A stretch of 10,652 bases of DNA, taken from the NCBI GenBank assembly GCA_027010905.1, contig JALVBA010000107.1, positions 1 through 10,652 on the forward strand. The letters run 5' to 3'. This document shows positions 1 through 7,003 of this stretch, piece after piece. The stretch comes from Marinilabiliaceae bacterium (lineage in GTDB: Bacteria; Bacteroidota; Bacteroidia; Bacteroidales; Marinilabiliaceae). Under the pieces are notes generated by a model. The model ran no database searches. It saw only the letters and a list, made by a program, of their open reading frames with translations, and was not told the origin of the DNA. The stretch's first letter is position 1. Each line of letters opens with the position of its first letter. The position numbers and the translations under genes are program-made.

Positions 1-124
1 GAACAAAACTTGTTTAATTTGTCACTAAATTATGAAAAGTTAAACTATTAATTGAAACCGCCACGTGCGAGAGCATGCGTGGTGGTGTGAGAGGGCGGGG
101 GAGTAATCCCCCTACCTACTCGAT
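1..124 (+). mobile_element. 3' end of a group II intron (domains V and VI)
   Basis: No protein is seen here; the call rests on RNA folding. Positions 57-86 fold into a domain V-like hairpin: a 9-bp lower stem (57-65 with 78-86) containing a central G60-U83 wobble inside CGC/GUG, a two-base bulge on the 3' side, a short upper stem and a GAGA tetraloop (69-72). A 34-nt register (55-88) with a 5-bp upper stem is also possible. Positions 89-121 fold like domain VI: 89-91 pair with 119-121, 92-94 with 115-117, and 97-101 with 108-112, leaving A118 as a single bulged adenosine. If the intron ends at the AU of 123-124, A118 is the seventh base from the 3' splice site, as expected for a branch point. 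Positions 1-54 would be domain IV or the end of the maturase region. The reverse transcriptase itself is outside the window. The intron class is not assigned. Confidence 0.68.
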
Positions 125-320
125 TAGCCATAATCTGCAATTGCTCACACGCATGTTAAAAAATGTAAAAAAAAATGTAATGATTTCAGATTATCGCTAA
201 ATAATTAACAGATTTTTAGTAATTTGCGACAGTTAACGTTGTTGATTGTTAATTTAAGGGGAATAGGTTTTAATTCTTTGATGTTTATATAGTTGTATAA
301 TTGTTGATAGGGATAGTATT
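125..320. other. AT-rich intergenic leader upstream of the lipoprotein gene
   Basis: This stretch would be the 3' exon of the intron. It holds A-rich runs with repeated ATGTAAAAAA-like words around 155-182 and no ORF of note. Near-consensus Bacteroidota -7 boxes (TATAGTTG at 288-295, TATAATTG at 296-303) lie before the start codon at 321, and a TTTG is at 277-280. None has both boxes at the usual spacing, so I do not call a promoter. Confidence 0.4.
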
Positions 321-1748
321 ATGTGTAGGGGGCTTAAATTTATATTGTTGATTTCATTGATTGCAGGTTTCTTCTCTTGTGAAAGGGAGTTTGTATATCA
401 TGGTGGTCAGGAAGGAGTAGCTTTATCTACTGATACGGTAATGTTCGATACGATTTTTACCTCCATAGGTTCAGCAACCCAGAATTTTCTTATCTATAAT
501 CCTTACGATGAGGATCTGTTAATTGACGGTATTGAACTTACCGGCGGTGATGAGTCCAGCTTCAGGTTAAATGTTAACGGCTATGCCGAGAGTGAGCTTA
601 CAGATGTACGGGTTAGGGCAAATGACAGCCTCTATATTTTTGTTGAGGTAACAATTGATCCTGTTCACTCTAGTTCTCCCATTGTAGTTGCTGACTCAGT
701 AATTATCTCCACTCGTGCAGGCAGGCAGACCGTTAAGTTAATAGCTTACGGACAGGATGTTATTTTGTTGAAAAAGGAGTGGTTACAAACTCAAACTTTT
801 ACAAAAGATAAACCTTATCTAATATCTGATTATATTGTTGTAGATACAACACAAACCCTGACAATTGAGGCAGGGGCAAGGCTATATTTCCAGAAAGATG
901 CCAGTCTGTTGGTGTTGGGCTCACTTAAGGTAAACGGGACAAAGGAGGATCCGGTACTTTTTGCCAGCCACAGGTTAGAGGAGTGGTATGAAGACAAACC
1001 GGGCCAATGGGGATATATTCACCTGCTGCCGGGCTCTTCAGGCACAACTATTGACTATGCTGTAATACGAAATGGATTAATGGGTATTTTGGCTGATTCA
1101 GTTGGGTTGAATGATGATGAACCGTTAATTATTAACAATACTAAAATAGAGCATATCTCCAGTTTCGGGCTGTTGGCTCAAAGTGCAGGAATGAAAGTTA
1201 CCAACAGTCTGTTTGGCGATTGTGGTACTCATTCGTTGGCAATAACAGTGGGGGGTGATTATGAATTTACTCACTGCACCTTTGCAAACTATTTTGAATG
1301 GTCTTTCCGTTCATCTCCTGCCGTATTCATAAATAATTACTACAAAGATGAACAGGGTAAGGTAAATATTGTACCATTGAAAAATGCCTCATTCCGTAAC
1401 TGTATAATCTATGGTCGAAATGTTGGTGAGCTGGGATTCGATCTTGAGTATCCTGATGGTGACCTTATCGGTCTTCAACCAAACTACCTCTTCTCAAGCA
1501 GCCTACTGAAAGTGACTGATGACATGGATCTGTCTGACGAAGATCATTTTGTAGATATTATAAAAAATGAAGATCCTTTCTTCATAAACAGTTCTGAATA
1601 TAATTATCAACTGGATACACTGTCTGTAGTTAAGGATATGGCTAACCCTGTGTTTGCAAGTGAAGTCACTAAAGATATTCTGGGTGTCAGCCGTTTCGAT
1701 GATGATGGTCCTGATATGGGGCTTTATGAAAGACTTGAAGAGAAGTAG
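321..1748 (+). CDS. Lipoprotein with right-handed beta-helix domain
   Basis: This 475-residue protein begins with a short basic, hydrophobic signal ending in FFSC, so Cys20 is the probable lipidation site. The acidic residues after it (CERE) suggest an envelope and perhaps surface location. Residues about 35-145 resemble an immunoglobulin-like beta domain (FDTIFTSIG, then NPYDEDLLI). Residues about 160-370 look like a parallel beta-helix, starting at LTIEAGARLYFQKDASLLV and continuing through short strands rich in Asn, Gly and Ser. The C-terminus reads DILGVSRFDDDGPDMGLYE, which resembles the D-G-R-pDiGAyE ending common in secreted beta-helix proteins of Bacteroidota. No catalytic residues are recognisable, so substrate and function are unknown; carbohydrate or surface binding is only a guess from the fold. 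It overlaps the downstream nuclease-like gene by 23 bp, implying co-transcription and linked translation. Confidence 0.8.
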   Translation: MCRGLKFILLISLIAGFFSCEREFVYHGGQEGVALSTDTVMFDTIFTSIGSATQNFLIYNPYDEDLLIDGIELTGGDESSFRLNVNGYAESELTDVRVRANDSLYIFVEVTIDPVHSSSPIVVADSVIISTRAGRQTVKLIAYGQDVILLKKEWLQTQTFTKDKPYLISDYIVVDTTQTLTIEAGARLYFQKDASLLVLGSLKVNGTKEDPVLFASHRLEEWYEDKPGQWGYIHLLPGSSGTTIDYAVIRNGLMGILADSVGLNDDEPLIINNTKIEHISSFGLLAQSAGMKVTNSLFGDCGTHSLAITVGGDYEFTHCTFANYFEWSFRSSPAVFINNYYKDEQGKVNIVPLKNASFRNCIIYGRNVGELGFDLEYPDGDLIGLQPNYLFSSSLLKVTDDMDLSDEDHFVDIIKNEDPFFINSSEYNYQLDTLSVVKDMANPVFASEVTKDILGVSRFDDDGPDMGLYERLEEK

Positions 1749-2772
1749 TTCAATCAACTTCTGTTTGTTATCTCTTTTTATTTGGGTGATCTCTTTTAGT
1801 TCACTTCGTTTTACATATTCGCAAAGTAACACCTCCGATAGTTTTCCAATTCTTTTTTATAATGTTGAAAATCTTTTCGATTGCTATAACGACTCTTTAA
1901 CAAATGATGAAGAGTTTCTGCCTGATGGCGACAGACATTGGTCATTTTACCGTTACAATATTAAGGTGAATAAAATTGCAAAAGTGATACTTGCATCTAA
2001 CCAATGGGATTTGCCCGTACTGGTTGGGTTGTGTGAAGTTGAAAACAAAACAGTACTGAACAGACTAGTATGGGAGACAGGCCTTAGCGAACAGGGATAT
2101 CGTTTTATTCATCACGAGTCTCCTGACAGAAGAGGTGTTGATGTTGTCCTGCTTTACCGTAAAGATAAGTTTGAGATAATCAGTGAAAGAGCTATTCCTG
2201 TAACTCTTTCGGAGAAGAATTTCTTCACAAGAGATATTCTCTATGTTAAGGGAATTGCCTTTGGTGAAGATACCCTGCATATTTTTGTTTGTCATTTCCC
2301 CTCGAAATATGGAGGTGCTATGCATTCGGAGTGGAAACGCGTTTATGTTGCAGGCAAGTTGCGCAAGGTTTGTGATTCGTTATTTTCTGTCAGTAAAGAT
2401 TGTAGTATTGTTGTAATGGGTGATTTGAATGAATCGCCACAGAGTGAAGCTGTCTATAATAGTTTGAGAGCAAGGGGGGAGAATTCAGGTGCTGATTTGA
2501 TTAACTTGGCATACAGTTATAAGTCAGATGGGGTAGGAGGTACAATTAAGTATAGAGGGGCATGGGATATTTTTGATCAGATAATAGTTTCAAAACCTCT
2601 TCTTAACGAGCCTTTTGAAACGGAGGGTATGTCTGTTGTTAATCTGCCTTTTCTGCTGGAGCCTGATAAGTCATACTCCGGCGTAAAGCCATTTCGCACC
2701 TATCTTGGGCCACAATACCACGGCGGCTTTAGCGACCATCTGCCGGTGAAGATAGTGATAAGAAAGGAGTAG
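1726..2772 (+). CDS. Exported endonuclease/exonuclease/phosphatase-family enzyme
   Basis: This is a 348-residue member of the Mg-dependent EEP (DNase I-like) fold. With the start at 1726 the protein opens with a basic stretch and hydrophobic core, a signal peptide or anchor, to about residue 32. An ATG at 1654 is in frame but would put 24 residues before this signal and lengthen the overlap with the lipoprotein gene to 95 bp, so I prefer 1726. Family motifs follow in order: FYNVENLFD (44-52), CEVEN with metal-binding Glu104, DRRGVDVVLLY (134-144), the CHFPSK histidine at 190, GDLNESP with Asp233 and Asn235, WDIFDQI (280-286), and the C-terminal SDHLPV with Asp337 and His338. All expected catalytic positions are present. 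It could cleave DNA, RNA, a phosphodiester or a phosphorylated lipid; the sequence does not say which. Export suggests an envelope or extracellular substrate. Confidence 0.85.
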   Translation: MKDLKRSSSINFCLLSLFIWVISFSSLRFTYSQSNTSDSFPILFYNVENLFDCYNDSLTNDEEFLPDGDRHWSFYRYNIKVNKIAKVILASNQWDLPVLVGLCEVENKTVLNRLVWETGLSEQGYRFIHHESPDRRGVDVVLLYRKDKFEIISERAIPVTLSEKNFFTRDILYVKGIAFGEDTLHIFVCHFPSKYGGAMHSEWKRVYVAGKLRKVCDSLFSVSKDCSIVVMGDLNESPQSEAVYNSLRARGENSGADLINLAYSYKSDGVGGTIKYRGAWDIFDQIIVSKPLLNEPFETEGMSVVNLPFLLEPDKSYSGVKPFRTYLGPQYHGGFSDHLPVKIVIRKE

Positions 2773-2784
2773 GTGGATTAACCC

Positions 2785-2820
2785 TAAGTATTGAAAAGTT
2801 CAGTATCTTATTTAGTCTTT
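2785..2820 (+). terminator. Possible weak terminator between convergent genes
   Basis: Positions 2785-2795 pair with 2799-2810 (11 pairs, one wobble, one bulged T) around a 3-nt loop, followed by the T-rich tail TTTAGTCTTT. The stem is AT-rich and overlaps the stop codon of the opposing MutS-like gene, so efficiency is doubtful. It would end the lipoprotein-EEP transcript. Confidence 0.35.
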
Positions 2821-4388
2821 AACTGTTGAGCAATTTCCGTTGCCTCCTTAATCAGTTCAGTGGGATAACCATTTATCTTAAGTATTTTAATTGCATTTGT
2901 CTGTTGTAATTTCCCTTTTTTCAACAGATAGTCAAAATCAATAGTGCTGTTCGAAATACTCTCGCAGAAATTGTAAATGTCGTATTCTTTTATTAGTAAA
3001 TCTGTTAATTCAGTGTCGTGAGTTGTAGCAAATACTATCGAATTACTACTGCTGTTCAATGTTGACAGGACTGCTTTGCCTGCTGCAATACGTTCAATAG
3101 TGTTAGTTCCCTTGTACAACTCATCCAGCAAAAACAGACAGGGGCTAACAGCACCCTCTTTTAGTAATTCTTTAACTATAAGCACCTCTTCAAGATAGTA
3201 GCTTTTGTCATTCATTAAATCATCACTTATTCGTATGGCTGAAAGTATGTTCATTTTTGGCAGGGAGAATGATTTGGCAAAACAAGTATTAATAGTGTAA
3301 GCTGCCAGGGCATTTAGGCCAACAGTTCTTATGAAAGTTGTTTTGCCAGACATGTTAGAGCCTGTAAGTAATGCTGATTTCCCCTTTAACGATATCGAAT
3401 TGCTAACACAGTCCGGAATTAACGGGTGATATAATTCATTAGCATTTATAGTTTTGTCAGGTTTTAAAATCTCAGGTAAGCAATAGTATGGCAGTGCTTT
3501 TCTTAAATTCAGGATGGAAATATCCATATCAATATTTCCAATAAAAGAAAAGACTATGTGTATCTCTTCACGCTTTTTATCAATGATCTTTAACAGACTG
3601 AAAAGTAGTAATGGTTCAAGAAGAAAGATAATTTTCACAAACTCCAATAGACTCCAGAATATTGCTCCAAAGTCAGTGTCAACTTTATTCTCTAACTTAA
3701 ACAGAAGCATTCGTGATCTTACCGTGTCTAATATTTTTGTTGCAGCCTTAACTCTGGTTGTATTTTTATGCGGAGCCTCCATCTTAAGTATCTCTTTGGC
3801 TGAGTAGTTGAGTTTTGATAATTGAGGTAAGGCATTGATATATTGATACAAATTGTGCTTATTCCAATAATGGATAATGAGGTTAATAGTTGTGATTCCA
3901 ATAAACGGCAATATCGCTTTTAAATAGAAAGGGATTATTATTAATAACAGAAGGTTAGTTATTGCTAAAATTGGTATTGCAAAATACCATTTAGGTTCTT
4001 TTATATGTTCATCCTGAAACAGGGAGTTGATATAGTATGCATCAAAAGAAGATATGCGGTTGAGTAGTTTTACGGTTTTAAGTTGTTTATCCGGATTGTT
4101 ATCGTAATAATTAATAGTAGTTTCCTGTTCTTCAAAGTGTTCAAATGACTCAGGTATTTTACGAAGATGGTTGTATAAATATTGCTGCCCGGGTATGGAA
4201 GTTGTGTGGTCAGCAAACATAAAGAACTCATCAAAATCAATGTCATTACAGGTTCTATTGGTCAATACAAAGCCCTTGTTTTGCTTTTTATTGTGGTAAT
4301 CTGAAATTAAATCAAAGTGAAAATCTTCAGCTTTAGACTGAGTGTAATCTTCGTTTTTTAAATCCTTCTTTATTTTTTTCTTAAACAT
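2808..4388 (-). CDS. MutS-family ATPase with transmembrane segments
   Basis: This 526-residue protein carries the MutS ATPase domain (domain V) at its C-terminus. It shows Walker A TGSNMSGKT (342-350), the DKSYYLEEV signature (394-402), Walker B CLFLLDE (417-423) and the ATTHD switch histidine (454-458). Upstream, residues about 45-130 and 190-330 correspond to the helical lever/core of MutS. The mismatch-recognition domain (F-x-E motif) is absent, and there is no Smr or KOW region as in MutS2. Two hydrophobic blocks, about 133-175 (long enough for two helices) and 241-268, predict membrane attachment, which is unlike mismatch-repair MutS. The family occurs widely in Bacteroidota as 'MutS-related protein'; its function is not established and a mismatch-repair role should not be assumed. 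It is the last gene of a minus-strand operon, 17 bp after the SpoU methyltransferase. Confidence 0.85.
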   Translation of the reverse strand: MFKKKIKKDLKNEDYTQSKAEDFHFDLISDYHNKKQNKGFVLTNRTCNDIDFDEFFMFADHTTSIPGQQYLYNHLRKIPESFEHFEEQETTINYYDNNPDKQLKTVKLLNRISSFDAYYINSLFQDEHIKEPKWYFAIPILAITNLLLLIIIPFYLKAILPFIGITTINLIIHYWNKHNLYQYINALPQLSKLNYSAKEILKMEAPHKNTTRVKAATKILDTVRSRMLLFKLENKVDTDFGAIFWSLLEFVKIIFLLEPLLLFSLLKIIDKKREEIHIVFSFIGNIDMDISILNLRKALPYYCLPEILKPDKTINANELYHPLIPDCVSNSISLKGKSALLTGSNMSGKTTFIRTVGLNALAAYTINTCFAKSFSLPKMNILSAIRISDDLMNDKSYYLEEVLIVKELLKEGAVSPCLFLLDELYKGTNTIERIAAGKAVLSTLNSSSNSIVFATTHDTELTDLLIKEYDIYNFCESISNSTIDFDYLLKKGKLQQTNAIKILKINGYPTELIKEATEIAQQLKTK

Positions 4389-4405
4389 GCTACAATATAA
4401 AATAT

Positions 4406-4927
4406 TTATAGTCTATTGGTTTGGTTATGCCCCAGCCAATAAAAAAGACAAACAGCAGCAGCATGAGATACATTCATCGATTTTACCGGACCGGGCATTG
4501 GGATAAATATCTTTTTATTGCTGAGCTTAAGCAGCTCTTCACTTATTCCGTACTTCTCATTTCCCAATATTAGTGCCATCTTGTCAGGCAGGTCTGCGGT
4601 GAACAGGTTTTCGGCATACGCCACAGTTTCCAATGCTGTTAGAGTGTATCCTCCCGGGATGTGTTCAGATAGTTCAGTAGCAGAGACGAATTCTATAGGC
4701 AGGTGGTCAAATGCTGTTCCTGCGGTTTTTCTTATTTTACTTGGTCGCAGGGTGTCTCCATTCACAACTATCACTTTTAGTGTACCAATATTTGCGGCAA
4801 GCCGGATAACATGCCCTATATTCTCAGGTGTGGAAAAGTTATCAGTAATCACTATCGGCCGGTTTTCTACAGGAATTGCCTTAATGTCCGTTTCAGAAAA
4901 GAATATTTTGGAATGAGTATCCACCAT
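4406..4927 (-). CDS. SpoU/TrmH-family RNA 2'-O-methyltransferase
   Basis: This 173-residue protein is the SPOUT (trefoil-knot) catalytic domain alone, without an N-terminal RNA-binding extension. The three SpoU motifs are intact: motif 1 NFSTPENIGHVIRLAANIG (30-48) with Asn30 and Arg42; motif 2 ALILGNEKYGISEE (118-131) with Glu124; and motif 3 IFIPMPGPVKSMNVSHAAAV (140-159) with Asn152. The family transfers a methyl group from S-adenosylmethionine to a ribose 2'-OH of tRNA or rRNA, usually as a dimer in the cytoplasm. The length fits TrmH or TrmL-like single-domain enzymes. The target nucleotide cannot be read from the sequence. It sits 34 bp after the CCA enzyme and 17 bp before the MutS-like gene, so all three are probably one transcript; pairing with a tRNA-maturation gene makes a tRNA target plausible. 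Confidence 0.88.
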   Translation of the reverse strand: MVDTHSKIFFSETDIKAIPVENRPIVITDNFSTPENIGHVIRLAANIGTLKVIVVNGDTLRPSKIRKTAGTAFDHLPIEFVSATELSEHIPGGYTLTALETVAYAENLFTADLPDKMALILGNEKYGISEELLKLSNKKIFIPMPGPVKSMNVSHAAAVCLFYWLGHNQTNRL

Positions 4928-4961
4928 TTGTCAGTCTCTTTGAATAATAGGAGTTGTCGTA

Positions 4962-6404
4962 TTACTTCTCCCCCTTAGTGGGAGTTAGAGGGGGCTTCTC
5001 GCTAACCGGTTTCAGCCCCAGCTCTTCGCCCTTTTTCAGCATATACTCATAAGCTTCCTCATAATCGTTTCTTATAACTCCGTCGAGAATTGCCTCTTTA
5101 ATTGCTGACTTAATGTCTCCTATCTCTCTGCAGGGCTTTAGTGCAAAGGTCTCCATTATTACTTCACCCGAAACCGGAGGTTGGAAATTACGGATATGAT
5201 CTTTTTGCTCAATCTCTTTAAGTTTTTGCCTTACCACTTCGAAGTTTTTCATGTAGCGTTTAATCTTCTCGGCATTTTTTGAGGTGATGTCTGCTTCACA
5301 AAGGGTCATTAAGCTATCAATATCGTCACCGGCCTCGAATAGCAGACGGCGCACCGCAGAGTCGGTAACTGTATCTTCACTCAGCGATATGGGGCGCATG
5401 TGCAGCTTTACCATCTTCTTAACAAATTTCATCTTGTCACTCAATGGCAATTTCAGTTTATTAAATATCTTACCTGTCATTTTAGCACCAATGTAGTTGT
5501 GTGCGTAAAAAGTCCAGCCGGCGTTCTCATCAAAACGTTTTGACGCAGGCTTACCAATGTCGTGCAATAGTGTAGCCCACCTTAACCAAAGATCGTTGGT
5601 GTGTGGTGCAATACGGTCAACCACCTCCAGAGTGTGATAGAAATTATCCTTATGGCTTATTCCGTTTTTAACCTCAACGCCTTTCAGGTTGTGGAGTTCA
5701 GGAAGTATTATCTGCAAAAGTCCGGCTCTGTCCAACAGTTTGAATCCTACCGATGGTTTATCGGACAATAATATTTTATTCAGCTCGTCAGTGATTCTTT
5801 CTTTCGAAACAATGCTTATACGCTCTCTTGTCTCCCTTATTCCGTTAAATGTATCTTCGTCGATATTGAAGTTTAGCTGTGAGGCAAACCTTACTGCACG
5901 CATCATGCGCAGTGGGTCATCCGAGAATGTGATGGTAGGCTCCAGCGGTGTTTTTAGTACTTTCTGCTTTAGATGTTCCAGACCGTTGAAAGGGTCGATA
6001 AGTTTACCAAAACTATTATTGTTCAGGCTAAGGGCAAGTGCATTAATAGTGAAATCCCTCCTGTTCTGATCATCTTCAAGTGTTCCGTCTTCTACAATGG
6101 GTTTTCGTGAATTCCGGTTGTACGACTCTTTACGAGCTCCTACAAATTCAATATCCAAATCACGGTACTTTATCATTGCAGTACCAAAATTTTTAAATGT
6201 TGTCACCTTTAGGTTGCCCAGTTTTTTAGCCACTTTGCGGGCTATCTCAATTCCACTGCCAATAACAACAATGTCAATATCTTTCGAATCTCTTGACAAT
6301 AACAGGTCACGAACAAACCCTCCAATCACGTAAGCATCGATGTTACACTCTTCGGCAATGGTGCTAATAATCTTAAAAACAGTGTTGTTTAATTTTTCTT
6401 TCAT
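4962..6404 (-). CDS. cca: CCA tRNA nucleotidyltransferase with HD domain
   Basis: This 480-residue class II nucleotidyltransferase of the CCA-adding/poly(A) polymerase family builds or repairs the 3' CCA end of tRNAs. The head shows GGFVRD (28-33) and DIDIV (42-46) with the two metal-binding aspartates, then NRRDFTINALA (114-124) and DDPLRMMRAVRFA (162-174) for nucleotide selection and the neck. A C-terminal HD phosphohydrolase-type domain follows, with His257, LLHDIGKP (279-286, His281-Asp282) and His302. Such HD fusions occur in bacterial CCA enzymes and can carry 2',3'-cyclic phosphodiesterase or phosphatase activity. The HD core matches, but the activity here is inferred. It is the first gene of the minus-strand operon. 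The final 12 residues, including PPLTPTKGEK, are encoded by a dispersed G/C-rich repeat (4965-5000) and are probably not part of the ancestral fold. Whether it adds full CCA or only part is not readable. Confidence 0.9.
   Translation of the reverse strand: MKEKLNNTVFKIISTIAEECNIDAYVIGGFVRDLLLSRDSKDIDIVVIGSGIEIARKVAKKLGNLKVTTFKNFGTAMIKYRDLDIEFVGARKESYNRNSRKPIVEDGTLEDDQNRRDFTINALALSLNNNSFGKLIDPFNGLEHLKQKVLKTPLEPTITFSDDPLRMMRAVRFASQLNFNIDEDTFNGIRETRERISIVSKERITDELNKILLSDKPSVGFKLLDRAGLLQIILPELHNLKGVEVKNGISHKDNFYHTLEVVDRIAPHTNDLWLRWATLLHDIGKPASKRFDENAGWTFYAHNYIGAKMTGKIFNKLKLPLSDKMKFVKKMVKLHMRPISLSEDTVTDSAVRRLLFEAGDDIDSLMTLCEADITSKNAEKIKRYMKNFEVVRQKLKEIEQKDHIRNFQPPVSGEVIMETFALKPCREIGDIKSAIKEAILDGVIRNDYEEAYEYMLKKGEELGLKPVSEKPPLTPTKGEK
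4965..5000 (-). repeat. Bacteroidota PPLTP-encoding dispersed repeat
   Basis: Read on the minus strand this C/G-rich block (CCCCCTCTAACTCCCACTAA then GGGGGAGAAG) matches my recollection of a repeat family scattered between genes in many Bacteroidota. It can form a hairpin (CCCCCT with AGGGGG, 4970-4975 and 4989-4994). Here it lies inside the reading frame and supplies the last codons of the CCA enzyme. Only one copy is in the window, so repetitiveness is knowledge-based, not seen. Confidence 0.6.
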
Positions 6405-6622
6405 TATATTATAACTGCTGTTTAAACTTTTTGTTTTGAAATATGTTAAGATAAAAATGAAACTGCCACATTGAAATCATTAGAGTGACAAAATTACAAT
6501 TAATTTATGGTTTAATCCCGTTTTATTGTGTTTTGAAATTGTGGCACATAAATTGACATGAACAAAGTCATATATGTAAATATCATAAAGAATAGATAAT
6601 TATTAATTAAAAATCAGATAAG
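6405..6622. promoter_or_regulatory. Divergent intergenic control region (cca operon / thioredoxins)
   Basis: This 218-bp AT-rich gap must hold both outward promoters. On the plus strand TGGCAC (6542-6547), five bases, then TTGA (6553-6556) is one base off the sigma-54 -24/-12 consensus TGGCAC-N5-TTGC. On the minus strand the complement of 6489-6496 reads TAATTTTG, a TAnnTTTG -7 box for the cca operon, but no -33 TTTG lies at the proper distance. Inverted copies of TGCCACA are at 6464-6470 and 6540-6546 (as TGTGGCA). None of these sites is proven. Confidence 0.35.
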
Positions 6623-6982
6623 ATGTCAGAGCATTTAACAGCCGAAGCGTTTAAAGAGAAAGTGTTTAACTACGATGTGAATAAGGAGTGGAAATTTGAG
6701 GGAGAGGTTCCTTGTTTAATCGATTTTTATGCAGATTGGTGTCAGCCTTGTAAGACGGTTGCTCCAATACTTGAGGAATTAGAAGAGGAGTATAATGGAA
6801 AGATTAAGGTGTATAAGGTTAATACAGAAGATGAACGCGAATTAGCAGGAACTTTTGGGATCCAGAGTATTCCTTCTTTGCTTTTTGTGCCAATGGAGGG
6901 TCAGCCTCAAATGGCCATGGGCGCACTGCCTAAAGATACCTTTGTTACAGCCATTAAGGATGTGTTGAAGGTTGAAAAGTAA
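6623..6982 (+). CDS. Thioredoxin, cytoplasmic, WCQPC active site
   Basis: This 119-residue single-domain thioredoxin has no signal peptide, so it should act in the cytoplasm as a dithiol-disulfide oxidoreductase. The active site is FYADWCQPCK, with cysteines 40 and 43. The central pair is Gln-Pro instead of the usual Gly-Pro, which would be expected to change redox potential or partner choice. The cis-proline loop QSIPSLLF (Pro84) is intact. An N-terminal extension of about 25 residues precedes the first beta strand and resembles that of the neighbour (VFNYDVNKEWKFEGEVP here, VFDYVNNTEWKYAGDKP there), showing the two arose by duplication. The stop is 21 bp before the next start, so they are co-transcribed. 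The leader is A-rich with no Shine-Dalgarno. Its reductase and substrates are not in the window. Confidence 0.9.
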   Translation: MSEHLTAEAFKEKVFNYDVNKEWKFEGEVPCLIDFYADWCQPCKTVAPILEELEEEYNGKIKVYKVNTEDERELAGTFGIQSIPSLLFVPMEGQPQMAMGALPKDTFVTAIKDVLKVEK

Positions 6983-7003
6983 TCTTTCATATAACAATTA
7001 ATT

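Noticed and set aside
144..157. CTCACACGCATG is complementary to parts of the domain V 3' strand (CATGCGT and GTGAG, 74-91)
   Set aside because: The match is broken by four unpaired bases and would compete with a far better local hairpin. It is more likely chance or part of the insertion site than a designed switch.
155..182. Short ATGTAAAAAA-like tandem words
   Set aside because: Too short and irregular for a CRISPR or a defined repeat; consistent with an AT-rich leader.
1654..1725. Upstream in-frame ATG for the EEP enzyme giving 372 residues
   Set aside because: It would place 24 residues before an evident signal peptide and extend the overlap with the lipoprotein gene to 95 bp. The ATG at 1726 gives a proper export signal.
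6577..6590. Candidate Bacteroidota -7 box before the thioredoxins
   Set aside because: No TAnnTTTG sequence with a -33 TTTG at 19-21 bases is present in this gap on the plus strand.
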